A stretch of 64,000 nucleotides of DNA from Deroplatys truncata (GCA_030765065.1 CM060975.1:203716007-203780006), one strand, 5' to 3'; positions 36,601-46,792 are shown, counted from the stretch's first letter. Notes: generated from the letters alone by a model not told the origin. Numbers and translations are program-made.

Positions 36601-37175
36601 TTGCTTCCGCCACTACACAAAATTGGGCTTGATTAAGCAATTTGTAAGGGCTCTACCACAGGATGGACCCTGCTTCAAGTACCTTTCCAATAAATTTCCC
36701 TTCATTACACAAGACAAATTAAAGGCTGGAATTTTTGTAGGTCATCAAATAAAGAAATTCATGTAGGATGAAGATTTTGAGAAGACAATTAATGAGAGAG
36801 AAATAGAAGCATGGACCACCTTCCGATCAGTTACTGAAAACTTCTTAGGCAATAACAAACATCCTAATTAAAAGGCCATTGTAGAAACAATATTGGAAAA
36901 TTTCAAGAAAATGGGTTGTAACATGAGTGTAAAGGTGCATTTTCTGCATTCACATATCGAGTACTTTCCAGAAAATCTGGGACATTATAGTGAAGAGCAG
37001 GGTGAACGTTTTCACCAAGATATTAGGGAAATGGAGAGGAGGTACTAGGGGAGATGGAATGAAACTGATGGCCGACTACTGTTGGATGTTGGGGAGGGAC
37101 AGTCATCTTCAAGGATCTGCAAGGAAGTCAGAGAAGAGAAAGTTTGAAAAAATTAAATGAAACACTTAGCTTCTT
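36601..37175 (+). pseudogene. Decayed arthropod repeat-associated gene (EEQGERFHQDI family)
   Basis: From about 36603 the plus strand reads LLPPLH, then after a one-base frameshift LGLIKQFVRALPQDG, KAGIFVGHQIKKFM, EAWTTFRSVTENFLGNNKHP, VKVHFLHSHIEYFPENLG and EEQGERFHQDIREMERRY; after another frameshift, MADYCWMLGRDS. I recall a recurrent uncharacterised protein in arthropod genomes with these blocks ('EEQGERFHQDI..ME.RYQGRWN..MMADYCW'), usually multicopy, hence probably of mobile origin. In-frame stops near 36758, 36871 and 37046 and two frameshifts show it is dead. Function unknown. Confidence 0.75.
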
Positions 37176-38586
37176 GTTTTGTTAAAATGTAGTTATGAAA
37201 TAAATTAGGGGAGTTCTTGAGAGTATTCTTAAACCGTTTCTTGAATAAAAACATACCTTGTGTGAAATGGTATTTGAATATTTTTCTACGCTCATTAGTA
37301 AAATTGTTAAAAACCATTACTTGTTTTGCGTAAAAACCTAACGTAATAGAAAAAACGAAAGTTATTTCTGGAATCTGCATAAAACCTTGATTCAAGAACA
37401 CCTACTTTTAAGAAATCATCTGACAAAAAGTTTGAAAATGCAGACTAGTGTTATCATTCATATGGTCAAAGAAAGGAGATACTCGTAGGAAATCAACGAG
37501 GATGTATACTTTTAGTCCATATATTCCATAGATGTATGTCATAGAGGCTCAAGCTAGTGTAGGATTCACTATTTACGACCCAAAGCATAATGCAAACAAA
37601 CTCTTTACGTTCGCAGCCCTCTCCTTGTTGGTACGAACCTTTGAACACTACCAAGCAAGTATTAAAAATGATGAAGTGTGCAGGCTTTTTAACTTGACAT
37701 TCCCTTATCCTGTAAGAATAAGAAAATCTTTATCAGGGGATCACACTTTTAATATTTTTGGGTTCTCCCAGGAATTTAGTGGAGCTGACTGCACCTTAAT
37801 GGAGTTGCTGAGAACCTAAATTTCGCAGGAGAGCAACATTTCCGGACTATACTATTCACGCAGTTATTGTATCTTCGCCAAATTGTATTAATATTTTGCC
37901 ATTAAATCGATCTTTGGTGATCCGGATTTGCTTTCTCTACGCTGAATGCATCCCGCGTTTTGAAACCTCACTTTTATGTTACTCGCCACGTTTACATATG
38001 CTGACAAACCTGCTAGCTATGCCGTATGTTGATGTAACTCTCAGTTATGTGAATGTAGGACGGAACGAATAAAAGCGCGCGTATACAAGCAATTCGTTTT
38101 TGGAATGCTGCTTTGAAGCCAGTGAGTCTCAAATATGTATCTTTTTTAAGAAATTACAATATTGAACTTGAGACGACTATTAACCCAAAAACGCTTAGCC
38201 CCTACTAACGAAGCTTAAATATTTTAAATATTGTGATTTATTTATTCACGACCAATACAATTCTGTTACCATCCTACAACAGAAACGTAATAATTTTAAA
38301 GAGTTATACGTTACGATAATGTATGTATGTTAATATTTAAAAACAGCAAAGCCAGAACTATTTCGTGTTTGCAGCAAGAAGACATAAGTTCCTACAAAGC
38401 TTGTAACAATGTGATTTCAGTAGAAAGAAAGCAACACAGCATATTCTGTATTAACATTGTAGTGTTAACAGTAAACCTCTAGAACATTCGAAAGCTGTTT
38501 TAAAGCTAGCAAACGTTTACATAAGATGTCAATGCTACAGAGCATGTTATAGGTTTATACATATGATACGTAATTATAGTATCCAA
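37176..38586. other. Unassigned region
   Basis: One 95-codon plus-strand open frame (37532-37819, ...FNIFGFSQEFSGADCTLMEL) has mixed amino-acid composition but no known motif. I cannot say if it is real. Confidence 0.3.
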
Positions 38587-39563
38587 TGAAGAAGTAAATT
38601 ATTGTCTTTACGTTGTTTGCCCCACGCAGGGCGCTAATTTGAGAAAGCTTTATTGTTTCACTTTGGGCGCCAATTTGAGGATGTTATATTGTTGTAGGAG
38701 TTGTATTATATTTCAACTGTTGGGGAACCGAACTTGTAGTAGTTGCAACCCCACGTATAGTAAACAGTTTCCGGTAGTCTTTGCCCAAATAAATTGTTTA
38801 CTGTTTCTTTAAATATATATTTATGTTTGCCTCGGCTGCGTCAGTATTTATTTTAGAGGCATGCGTGTCTTGGCAGGGTTGTGGTGCGACTTAAGAATGT
38901 AAGCTTACACGGATTATATTTTTACTTCATTCCTTTTATTAATGCTTGACACGATTTAAATAGCACTTCACTGATATAGAGCTGTGAGATTCTTTTATTA
39001 ATTACTTGCACTTTTTAACACGTAAACTATTTTTCGTCTCGCACTAATACGTATTAAATCTCTCGAGGATGTGTCTCGCGTCCGGTTAGAACACTATTTG
39101 CAGGCAACTGAACTGATTTCAACCGCCTAGACTTGTAAATTTCTGTATTTCAAGTCTCTGATTTGTTATTCCTAATCCAATGGAATAGCTTCATTTAACT
39201 AAATCTTTTTCTTTTTGTTGATTGGCTATTTTTATAAACTGTCATTAAAATTACATTATTGCTCCCAAGAATCACAACAAACATTTAAACTTTCTAATTC
39301 ATTATTGCCTCAAGGTTACCTCATTATTACCTCATTGTTAGCAACTTTTGATCTATTTCTCACAGCTCCTACATTATTAAATTACGTAATACATTCATAT
39401 AACATTATTGAACATGTATACAATAATATGAGCATATGCAAAGACTGTTACGTACATTTTACAAATTATTACATACACATGTTGCTTCAAGGCGGGCTGT
39501 TATTCAATTTAAATATTATAAAATTTGACTGAAATCATTTAAGTGTTAAAAACACTGCCCTCA
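38587..39563 (-). mobile_element. Solo LTR, family B copy 2, with perfect 4-bp target duplication
   Basis: On the minus strand it begins TGAGGGCAGTGTTTTTAACA and ends ATTTACTTCA. The four bases outside each end are identical (CCAA at 38583-38586 and 39564-39567), placing both boundaries. Block order matches copies 1 and 3. TG...CA ends, about 1 kb length, CCAAT boxes in the first half and 4-bp duplication fit an LTR of a Ty3/gypsy-like element. No internal sequence remains. Confidence 0.88.
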
Positions 39564-39567
39564 CCAA

Positions 39568-39915
39568 TAGAAGCCACGTTCTCATACTCTTAGGCGTAGA
39601 TAGACTCCAAGCTAAGACTTCGTACCGCACTCCATGATGTGTAGATGCTCGCATGATACTATGCAAATTATCGTCAAGTGCCTAAATCATATAGAAGTAT
39701 AATTATTACCTTAGCGCAACAACAAGAACAGTATCTACCAAGTGATATAATAATTGTGCTAATAACACTAATAATTAATAAGAGCAGTGAGTACCTATAA
39801 AATAGTTCGAGTGCACATAAATTCTCTGGCAATACGAATAAGTTCATCAGTTTATATCAGTGTTGTATGTGAAAGTGACTTACAAACTTTCAATATATTT
39901 AATTATTCGCACTTT
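39568..39915. other. Spacer between two solo LTRs
   Basis: Holds a CTATAAAATAG box followed about 45 bp on by TCAGTTTATATCAGT, a TATA/initiator-like pair on the plus strand, without a following open frame. Otherwise nothing recognised. Confidence 0.35.
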
Positions 39916-40330
39916 GAATTGAAGTCGAATATTTGTTGGTAGTTGGAAGATGCTTCATGTTTATCTGCACCACATATGGGAGCCAATTTCTCGCGATCAC
40001 TTCGTGTTATCTATTGTTGAGCGCCTGTTATTGTATTACTAGTTTGAATTTTGGGTTATTTGTCCTCCGGCTAGCTATTATTACTACTCAGTCGAGCATA
40101 TCTCTTGAACAGGGTGTGTAAACGGAAAGGATTTGTTACTGAAAGATAACACTTATAGAAGAATTTGTTTTTTACACTTTTATTACCGTCACAATTAATT
40201 AATTTCACATATTGACTCTTGATACACTCCCGACTGAAACTGTTATATTTTCTAATATCACTATAATCACTTATTTGCTACACATTATTAATTCGCGTAT
40301 TTCACTTTTATAACAAACTTTACAACGCGA

Positions 40331-40500
40331 GAGATTCTGTAGAATTGCGCGATGTATAACGCGTGAACGATTCTCTTAAACTGTGCGACGTATAACCTTT
40401 GTATGATTCTGTTGGACTGAACGACGTATTACCCGCGAATCCTTCTGTTGGACTGAACGATGTGTAATGCACGAATGTTTCTGTTGGACTGAGCGTTACC
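40331..40500 (-). repeat. 36-bp tandem repeat inside LTR C
   Basis: About 4.7 units of exactly 36 bp, each starting on the plus strand with variants of GATTCTGTTGGACTGAACGA. On the coding (minus) strand several units carry TCAGTCCAACAGAA. Confidence 0.9.
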
Positions 40501-40524
40501 CATCTCTGGCTTTAGCTTTTTATA
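40487..40524 (-). promoter_or_regulatory. TATA box and initiator of LTR C
   Basis: On the minus strand, GGGAGTATAAAAAGC is followed 34 nt later (first T of TATA to the A of TCAGT) by the arthropod initiator TCAGTC. Two CCAAT boxes lie upstream (about 40578 and 40610). The spacing fits the U3/R boundary of an LTR. Confidence 0.65.
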
Positions 40525-40901
40525 CTCCCTCATCCCGATATGCCTAAAGATTATAACCGAGCTGCTATTGGTTAATAAAACGCGCCAACATTAGCGTCTA
40601 TTTTTATATCCAATCAAAATTACGAACACATATGCTCTAGGGAAGATATTCCCTCCATTTCTAAAGAAACGCGCGCTACTCTGACGTCATTTGTTTGTCT
40701 CTTCTAATTGATAAACAACTCACCCCCTCGCTACATTGTTGCCCGCTCTTATTGTCAGTTTCAGTGAGGCCGTGTAAACTTATTTCCTAACAATGCTTAT
40801 AATTAACAAACATCTCAAATCATTGTCATACAATAATGCTTATTTACACTACAGTCACTCTGGCATTTACATTGTTGTGATATAAAATACTGCCACAGAA
40901 T

Positions 40902-41395
40902 CTTGTGTGTTACATTATCCTAAGTCGTTATGCCACACCCTGACAAGAGCGAAATGTCTACCGCAAAATTATGGCTTGCCGAAACAAAACAAGACATTAA
41001 CACACTAATACATAACAACATTTAAGTATACACAAATTAAAGATACATCTGAAAACAATAATCTACATCAGCATACAACAATGATGATTCGCATAACATC
41101 TTCCAGAGGCCACCAGATCAGCAGCATCAACAGATTTTATATAACAACAGGTATTCTTCGAGAAAGGTACAACGTTAAATTTTTCGATTGAATGTACGAG
41201 TAGTACATTGCTACACTGCTCGTAGTATTTGGTACACTGCTTCTGTCGTAAGCACTGCTGAGAAACAGCTCCACGCACGTGACCGGTGAATACTCTCATT
41301 GGGTTGAGAACGAAGCACTCAACCTAATGAGAGAAAATAGATCCATTTTTTTTAATGTTATTGCTTGCAAAGTGCGCTAATCGATAGTTTAATTA
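40902..41395. other. Unassigned flank of the palindromic element
   Basis: No repeat match. The minus-strand open frame 41063-41299 (78 codons) is unrecognised. Confidence 0.35.
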
Positions 41396-41401
41396 TGGCT
41401 T
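41396..41401. repeat. Target duplication, left (TGGCTT)
   Basis: TGGCTT directly precedes the AGTAGTATAAG terminus and recurs at 53773-53778 after the right terminus. Confidence 0.85.
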
Positions 41402-41411
41402 AGTAGTATAA

Positions 41412-41545
41412 GTCCCGGATGAGCCAATTGGATTAACGATAATCCTGCCGCTAGGGGCGCTAGTGTCGCTGCGAGCGACGGCGGTAAGTTTGAAAAGCGC
41501 CATGAGCGGAAGGATTATCGTTATTGCAATTGGTCCATCCGGGAC
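41412..41545. repeat. Left terminal hairpin of the palindromic element
   Basis: GTCCCGGATGAGCCAATTG and ACGATAATCCT at the outer side face the complement of GTCCCGGATGGACCAATTGC and ACGATAATCCT on the inner side. About 40 bp of stem encloses a GC-rich loop with GGGGCGCTAGTGTCGCTGCG. A foldable terminus inside a longer inverted repeat. Confidence 0.85.
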
Positions 41546-41562
41546 GAGCTAAAAGAATTGAG

Positions 41563-42578
41563 GATTAGGGAAAGATGAACGATTGGTAAGAATAAGAGAG
41601 ATTATGATTGGTGGAAAGAAAAAGATGTGGGAGTGGGGTATGTTGGAGGTGATGGGAAAGGTAAGTTTTCCTACCAACAAGATTTGCAAAAGCCTCTCCA
41701 GAACTCATCAGCAATTTTTGAACGTTGGATGGTAGTTTTCTTGAGTGGATAGAGAGATGGGGCGATATGAGATGCGGTGGCAAAAATGGGAACTAAACAA
41801 GATGGTTGAGACAAGAGGTCTAAGGACGAGGAAATTTCGAGGTTAGTGGTCAACATGGCGGTCGCAAGTGGGGGCAAGGAGACGCGGTGGTGAGAATGGG
41901 AACTAAAAGAAAATGGCGGTAGCAAGAGCTTAGAAGAGCAGATTTTGAGGTTAAAATAGTGGGAACTAAAATGGCGGAGGGTCGGCGACAAGGAGATGCG
42001 GTGGCCAACGTGAGAACTAAACAAGATGGCGGACGCAAGAGGAGGGTAAGGAGATTTGAGGTTAAGATTTTTAGGTTAAAACAGGACGTAAGCATGGGAA
42101 CGAAATCCAAGATGGGAAGGCAATGGTGTGGACGAGGAGATGTGAGGCGCGGTGGAGAAAATGCGAACTAAACAAGATGACGAAGACAAAAAAGTCTAAG
42201 GACGAGGAGATTTCGAGGTTAGTGGTCAACATGGCGGTCGCAAGAGGTGGTGGGCAAGGAGACTTCAGGTTAAGATTTTTACGTTAAAACAGGACGTAAG
42301 AAGGGGAACTAAATCCAAGATGGTGGAGGCAAGGGTGGGACGAGGAGATGTGAGGCGCGGTGGTAAAAATGGGAACTAAATAAGATGGCGGAGGCATGAA
42401 GTTCAGGTTAAAAATATGAGGTAAACGTGGAGAACTTAAACCAAGATGGCGGTGGCGTGGTGGTGAAAATGGGAACTAAACAAGATGGCGGAGGCAAGAA
42501 GTCGAGGGACGAAGAGGTTTGAGGTTAGGGTCAACATGCGAAAGATGTCGAACGCAACAGATGGTGACGAAGAGATAG
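41563..42578 (+). repeat. Left-arm-only duplicated segment
   Basis: Both borders carry GAATTGAGGATTAGGGAAAG (41560 and 42579 areas), whereas the right arm has this junction once (near 53597-53610). The interior duplicates the arm's own ATTGG and ATGGCGG arrays, so this is a local direct duplication of about 1.0 kb. Confidence 0.75.
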
Positions 42579-43372
42579 AATTGAGGATTAGGGAAAGATG
42601 AAGGAAAAACAGGAAGTGACGTGGAGGGTTTTGATTGGTAAAAATAAGACGAAATGGATTGGTTCGTTAATTCGGGTGGAAGATGAAGGAAGGAAGATAA
42701 AAGAGTATGGAGGACACGTGATGGAGAGGAGCGGAGCGGCGAGGTGTTGTCTGTGCGGAGGTCGGGACTGAAAGAGGGAAAAGATGGCGAACGAGGGATA
42801 AAAGTATAACAGAAAGTGACGTGTGAAGTTGTGATTGGTGGGGATAAGGAGTGATGTTATTGGTGGAAAGGAACAAATGAAAGTTGTTGATTGGTAAGAA
42901 TAAGAGAGATTATGATTGGTGGAAAGAAAAAGGTGTGGGAGTGGGGTATGTTGGAGGTGATGGGAAAGGTAAGTTTTCCTACCAACAAGATTTGCAAAAG
43001 CCTCTCCAGAACTCATCAGCAATTTTTGAACGTTGGAGATAGTTTTCTTGAGTGGATAAAGAGATGGGGCGATATGAGACGCGGTGGCGAAAATGGGAAC
43101 TAAGCAAGATGGCGGTGACAAGAGGTCTAAGGACGAGGAAATTTCGAGGTTAGTGGTCAACATGGCGGTCGCAAGAGGTGGGGGCAAGGAGACGCGGTGG
43201 TGAGAATGGGAACTAAAAGAAGATGACGGAAGCAAGAGCTTAGAAGAGCAGATTTTGAGGTTAAAATAGTGGGAACTAAAAATGGCGGAGGGTCGACGAC
43301 AAGGAGATGCGGTGGCCAACGTGAGAACTAAACAAGATGGCGGACGCAAGAGGAGGGTAAGGAGATTTGAGG
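41740..43372 (+). repeat. Degenerate array of GGGAACTAAACAAGATGGCGG units (left arm)
   Basis: Recurring modules: GGGAACTAAACAAGATGGCGG-like (one base variable), AAGAGGTCTAAGGACGAGGA, GATTTCGAGGTTAGTGGTCA, ACATGGCGGTCGCAAGAGG and GGTTAAAACAGGACGTAAG, shuffled at irregular spacing. AAGATGGCGG matches the core of the YY1/Pho binding consensus. Open frames such as 42588-43349 (minus) are low-complexity translations of the array and appear non-coding. The CCAAT array at about 42620-42960 interrupts it. Confidence 0.8.
42620..42960 (+). repeat. ATTGG (inverted CCAAT) array, left arm
   Basis: GATTGGTAAAAATAAG, GGATTGGTTCG, GTGATTGGTGGGGATAAG, TTATTGGTGGAAAGG, TTGATTGGTAAGAATAAG and ATGATTGGTGGAAAG occur in succession. 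The same set lies inverted in the right arm (53220-53580) and a shorter one near the centre (46430-46520, 46840-46930). Dense CCAAT boxes suggest promoter-like sequence, but no downstream gene is seen. Confidence 0.75.
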
Positions 43373-43561
43373 TTTCAGTACCAAAACACGAAAGGATATA
43401 TTCCTACGCCAAGCAGGCCCGAAAAATAATTATGCGTGTGGTACTTACCTCTTACTGGTGTTGATGCGTCACCAAAAGTGCAGCAGCTTCACGCGACGTG
43501 AAAAAATAAAAGCAAACTGTTTTTGAAAATGCTTAACCAGCTTTAAGATCAACCAACATCA

Positions 43562-43861
43562 CTACGCACTGATATACCTAGGTTTTTTAAAGCGGTACAG
43601 ACGCCCTTTGAACAGACGTAATTTAACTATACCAAAAACCTGGTACTGGACCATCGTAATGGTCGCTAGCGCACGTAGGAGCAGGGTTCTCATAGCCGGT
43701 CGAAAGCGGTCAAAAAAGTGTACGACGTAGGTGTTCAAAGTAGCTACTGTCGAGTCAACCATCGAGGTGTGAATGAACGAGATCTGTTCTTGCCAGCAAT
43801 CTGGTTCGGAGATGTGAGGAGCGGTGGCAAAAATGGGAACTAAACAAGATGGCGGAGACAA
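43562..43861 (-). CDS. Hypothetical 99-codon open frame in left arm (doubtful)
   Basis: Mirrored at 52327-52626. The later half (VDSTVATLNTYVVHFFDRFR, MRTLLLRALATITMVQYQVF, GIVKLRLFKGRLYRF) looks less repetitive than the rest of the arm and is basic and hydrophobic. The first 30 or so codons are translation of the ATGGCGG array, so the annotated start is unlikely. The two copies differ at several residues (M/T, L/V, A/T), which gives no sign of selection. No family recognised. Confidence 0.25.
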   Translation of the reverse strand: MSPPSCLVPIFATAPHISEPDCWQEQISFIHTSMVDSTVATLNTYVVHFFDRFRPAMRTLLLRALATITMVQYQVFGIVKLRLFKGRLYRFKKPRYISA

Positions 43862-43954
43862 GAAGTCAAGAACGAGGGGATTTGAGGTTAGTGGTCAATA
43901 TGGCAGACGCAAGAGTGGTAATCAGCAGTCGATGTGCGTCACGATATGCCCGCT

Positions 43955-44118
43955 GCGATTAAAGAGCTGCAAACTGCGCGATACCTTGAAAAATATTGCC
44001 CGGCGTGACGCATTGCGCGGCGCGCGCGTTTGCCGTAAACCGTTACAGTTGCCATACTTATATTATCCGTCTTTTTCTTTTTGTTTTTTTTTTCTTTATT
44101 TTTCTTTTTTTTTAAATA
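43955..44118 (-). repeat. GC-rich module, copy 1
   Basis: On the minus strand: AAGACGGATAATATAAGTAT, GGCAACTGTAACGGTTTACG, GCGCGCCGCGCAATGCGTCA, CGCCGGGCAATATT, then GCGCAGTTTGCAGCTCTTTA. The same order recurs at 46563, 46688 (inverted) and 52110. It contains a CpG-dense inverted repeat. Confidence 0.85.
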
Positions 44119-44330
44119 ACTAGTTTTTCGGGGTTTTCTCTGGTTGGTAGACGAATGCAAGCTCTTTCTGCTTTTTCATAGGTTTTCGCTGGTTGGTAGG
44201 CGTTTGCTGTAGTGGTTGACGATGCCCTTTCTAATTTTCGTGGTTTTTCAGGTTTTTCGTGGTTGTCCCTGTCCGGTACCCAAACGATGAAGTTTTCCCT
44301 TGTCGGCGCACGGATACTAGGCACATACTC
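44119..44330 (-). repeat. Degenerate tandem repeat translating as LPTRENPEK (left outer arm)
   Basis: On the plus strand it repeats the theme TTTTTCGGGGTTTTCTCTGG, TTGGTAGACGAATGCAAGC and TCTTTCTGCTTTTTCATAGG at about 50-60 bp spacing. The minus frame reads LPTRENPEK / PAKTYEKAERACIR / KPRKLERA. Related blocks are at 45530-45880, 47480-47800 and 51900-52100. Confidence 0.7.
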
Positions 44331-44449
44331 GCACACACACACACATTCACACACATACATTCGCTGACAAACTCTTTCTATTTTTCGGGCTTTTAAAAAA
44401 CTAAATAGGCACACACACACACTATAATAGCGTATAAAAAAATTTAACA

Positions 44450-44905
44450 AACAAAATCCACACAATGACAAAATTGAAAATGTATATATATTTTAACACA
44501 AAAGTGTGCACTGCAAAAGAAAATCAAAATTAAATAGGCACACACACATTTAATAGTAGCGATACCGCTTGATAAGGCACCAATTGCACGTTGTTTGTTA
44601 GGGCAATGCATGTTGAAAGTTGGCACACTGGGAAGTTGGTTCGCACAAAATCCGCATAATGACAAAATTGAAAATGTATAGATATTTTAGCACAAACGTG
44701 TGCAGTGCAAAAGAAAAGAAAAATTAAATAGGCACACACACATTTAATAGTAGCGATACCGCTTGATAAGGCACAAATTGCACGTTGTTTGTTAGGGCAA
44801 TGCATGTTGAAAGTTGGCACACTGGGAAGTTGGTTCGCACAGAATCCACACAATGACAAAATAGAAAATGTATATATATATATATATAACACAAAAGTGT
44901 GCAGT
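44450..44905 (-). repeat. 194-bp tandem repeat, about 2.3 units (left outer arm)
   Basis: CAAAATCCACACAATGACAA recurs at about 44452, 44646 and 44841. Each unit ends with 'gcatgttgaaagttggcaca' and contains 'gtagcgataccgcttgataa' plus a short (CA)n. The minus-strand open frames MSLCGFC... arise from it. The mirror is at 51369-51770. Confidence 0.85.
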
Positions 44906-45056
44906 TTATAAGTTTTAGTAACTGACACTCTACATAACAGTTACGATTCGTGTTCACAAATGTGCAAAATGTATGCAGTTTTGACGTAAACTGCATCCTA
45001 GATTATACCAGCTTTCTTAAGCTGACCTAACTCACTATAGGCTCTGGAAATTGATA

Positions 45057-45380
45057 TATTATGATATAAGAGATATTTTTGAGAAAATTAAAAATAACGA
45101 AAACTTTTGCATGTAAAGAGTAGTATAAATTGGAGAGATTTTCTTCAAAACCTTCGTCTCGCACCCCTGAAAGGTCCTGAACTTAAATGCCAAGTTTCGT
45201 ATTTAAACGAGTTTTCGTTTCCCAGTTGTACTGTTCACACACACACACGCGGATCTTTGTCTAAATATGTTTGGTTTTTTGGGTCAGGGAACCTCGAAAC
45301 GGTGAAACCTCGACATAGAATTTTTGGGTGGGGTACAATACTTCCTTTACTTACTGTAAGTACATAGTAGAGAAAGCAAA
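45057..45380 (-). repeat. Family A fragment inside left inner arm
   Basis: Family A blocks 'ttgagaaaattaaaaataac', 'aaaccttcgtctcgcaccc' and CACACACACACGCGG, ending 'acatagtagagaaagcaaa'. Mirrored at 47958-48290, so family A inserted before the inner palindrome formed. Confidence 0.85.
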
Positions 45381-45529
45381 AATAGAATTGCAAACTCTCA
45401 AACATTAAATTGAGTTTTATTTGTTTGTACACACAAAAGTTAGCAAGTCTATTAAACCAAAGCAGAACTGTAAGTGTTCATGATGCAACTGCGTTAATGG
45501 CGTTAGAAACGGCTGATGTGAAACAAACA

Positions 45530-45610
45530 CAAAACCTATGAAAAAGCAGAAAGAGCTTGCAGTCGTCTACCAACCAGAGAAAACCCCGAAAAACTAGTTA
45601 GAGATTTGTG

Positions 45611-45652
<42 letters not shown>

Positions 45653-45880
45653 CGCACTGAGCATGCGTCCGTAAACAGGGGTAAACCACGAAATAGGATA
45701 AAGGACTTAAGTTTAATTGTCTACCCACCAGGGAAAAGCACGAAAAAAAGAAAGAGCTTTGGCAACGGTTGCAGCAATCGCGTACCAACCGGAAAAAGCC
45801 ATGTAAAAGTAGAAAGAGTTTGCATTTGTCTACCAACCAGGAAAAACCCCGAAAAACAGTAAGAACTTCATCGTTTATTG
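45530..45880 (+). repeat. LPTR-type tandem repeat and (GT)n, left inner arm
   Basis: The plus frame gives VNRGKPRNRIKDLSL, VYPPGKSTKKRKSF, RVPTGKSHVKVERVCIC and LPTRKNPEK as consecutive variants of one basic unit. A (GT)n run at 45615-45649 precedes it. Basic and repetitive; coding status doubtful. Confidence 0.65.
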
Positions 45881-45984
45881 GTTGGCTGCAAAAAGAATGT
45901 ACAAGCAACTGCACCACAAAGTGCTTTACCGATGCTAAAAACAAAAAATAAGTTTTTTTTGTGAACGGCACATGGCTTGCCTTC

Positions 45985-46335
45985 ACCGGTCCGAAGTGGT
46001 CCTCAATGTCTGCAAGGAAGCGTCCCACGGACGGTTGCCAATCCCTCGGGAGGACGGTGACGACGATGTCGGTGACGAAGTAGTACACTGGATCTCCAAT
46101 TCACTTCAGGTGACAAAATAACACTAGGTACTTGTGGGCCGTGGTGTAAGCCGCAATCACGGCATTGGTAGCGTGAATCACCTTGGTGCTCTCCTCGGAG
46201 TTTCCTCAACACCACGTACATTACCTGGTTCGTCACGGGTACGCAGGTCTGCACTACCACTTCCTCGGCGTTGAGAAGGCCCAGGAGGCGATCGTACCGG
46301 TACACCAGCTAGCACGTGGACATGTTATCGCGCTG
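45985..46335 (-). pseudogene. GC-rich decayed coding segment, left inner arm
   Basis: The minus strand shows YRYDRLLGLLNAEEVVVQTC and PVTNQVMYVVL, then a one-base frameshift, VIHATNAVIAAYTTAHKYL, an in-frame TGA, and VYYFVTDIVVTVLPRDWQPS with FLADIEDHFGPVKA. Third codon positions are strongly G/C in an AT-rich window, the mark of a once-translated gene from a different sequence background. The mirror copy at 47020-47390 has the same frameshift site. Family not recognised. Confidence 0.6.
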
Positions 46336-46429
46336 TGGTGTTGCGTGTGCGAGGTATGGAAACTCAAGGACGCAAAACATGCACGACCGAGGGTTAAAAA
46401 GTAGAACAAGTAGTGACGTGGAACGTTGT

Positions 46430-46545
46430 GATTGGTGAAAATAAGACGATCTCTGATAGGTGGACAAATTGAAATAACGTGATGTGATAGGCGAAAATAA
46501 AATCAAAGGTGATTGGATGAAAAATGACGAGAAGGAATTAGTGGT
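46430..46545 (+). repeat. ATTGG/CCAAT array next to the centre
   Basis: GTGATTGGTGAAAATAAGAC, CTGATAGGTGG, GTGATAGGCGAAAATAAA and GGTGATTGGATGAAAAATG: the same theme as the outer-arm arrays, mirrored at 46830-46930. Confidence 0.75.
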
Positions 46546-46562
46546 GAATTTGTCAACTAAGA

Positions 46563-46669
46563 TGGCGAAGATTTTTTTAAAAAAAAAAAGACGGATAATA
46601 TAAGTATGGCAACTGTAACGGTCTACGGCAAACGCGCGCCGCGCAATACGTCACGCCGGGCAATAAAAC
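46563..46669 (+). repeat. GC-rich module, copy 2 (left of centre)
   Basis: AAGACGGATAATATAAGTAT to CGTCACGCCGGGCAATAAA: the same module as 43955-44118, here pointing into the centre of symmetry. Confidence 0.88.
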
Positions 46670-46687
46670 AAAAACCATATTCAGCAA
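46670..46687. other. Centre of the inner palindrome
   Basis: The asymmetric spacer between the two CACGCCGG/CCGGCGTG ends is only about 35 bp (roughly 46658-46692) and contains AAAACAAAAACCATATTCAG. Arms on both sides are complementary for about 1.7 kb. Confidence 0.8.
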
Positions 46688-46792
46688 GATGGCCGGCGTG
46701 ACGCATTGCGCGGCGCGCGTTTGCCGTAAACCGTTACAGTTGCCATACTTATATTATCCGTCTTTTTTTTTTAAAAAAAAATCTTCGCCATC
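46688..46792 (-). repeat. GC-rich module, copy 3 (right of centre)
   Basis: Complementary to copy 2: GGCCGGCGTGACGCATTGCG to TTATATTATCCGTCTTTTTT. Confidence 0.88.

Larger units (their letters stand above)
39920..40897 (-). mobile_element. Solo LTR, family C, with perfect 4-bp target duplication
   Basis: On the minus strand it begins TGTGGCAGTATTTTATATC and ends AATATTCGACTTCA. GAAT lies directly outside both ends (39916-39919, 40898-40901). The first 13 bases and the ACTTCA end match family B, but the interior differs, so B and C look like related LTR families. It contains a promoter-like region and 36-bp repeats, listed separately. Confidence 0.88.

Noticed and set aside
37532..37819. 95-codon open frame as host exon
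   Set aside because: No recognisable domain, no clear splice sites at its limits, and similar-length frames occur by chance across the window; left as unassigned.
38617..38640. AGCGCCCTGCGTGGGGC on the minus strand looks like a tRNA-Lys primer binding site
   Set aside because: It is inside the repeat, about 30-50 bp before the end fixed by the CCAA target duplication, and the corresponding place in copy 3 (60150-60180) is poorly conserved. A primer site should lie just outside the LTR.
41740..42560. GAGGTTAGG-like units as subtelomeric TTAGG repeats
   Set aside because: GGTTAG/GGTTAA occurs only once per long irregular unit and never in tandem.
42588..43349. 253-codon open frame, repeated identically at 52839-53600
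   Set aside because: It is the longest open frame in the window, but its sequence is Ser/Pro/His/Leu-rich translation of the ATGGCGG and CCAAT arrays, the opposite strand is open too, and identity between arms reflects DNA identity and not selection.
45615..45650. CRISPR-like or telomere-like arrays
   Set aside because: The tandem tracts are plain CA/GT, ATT and GA microsatellites or minisatellites; there are no regularly spaced unique spacers and no TTAGG runs.
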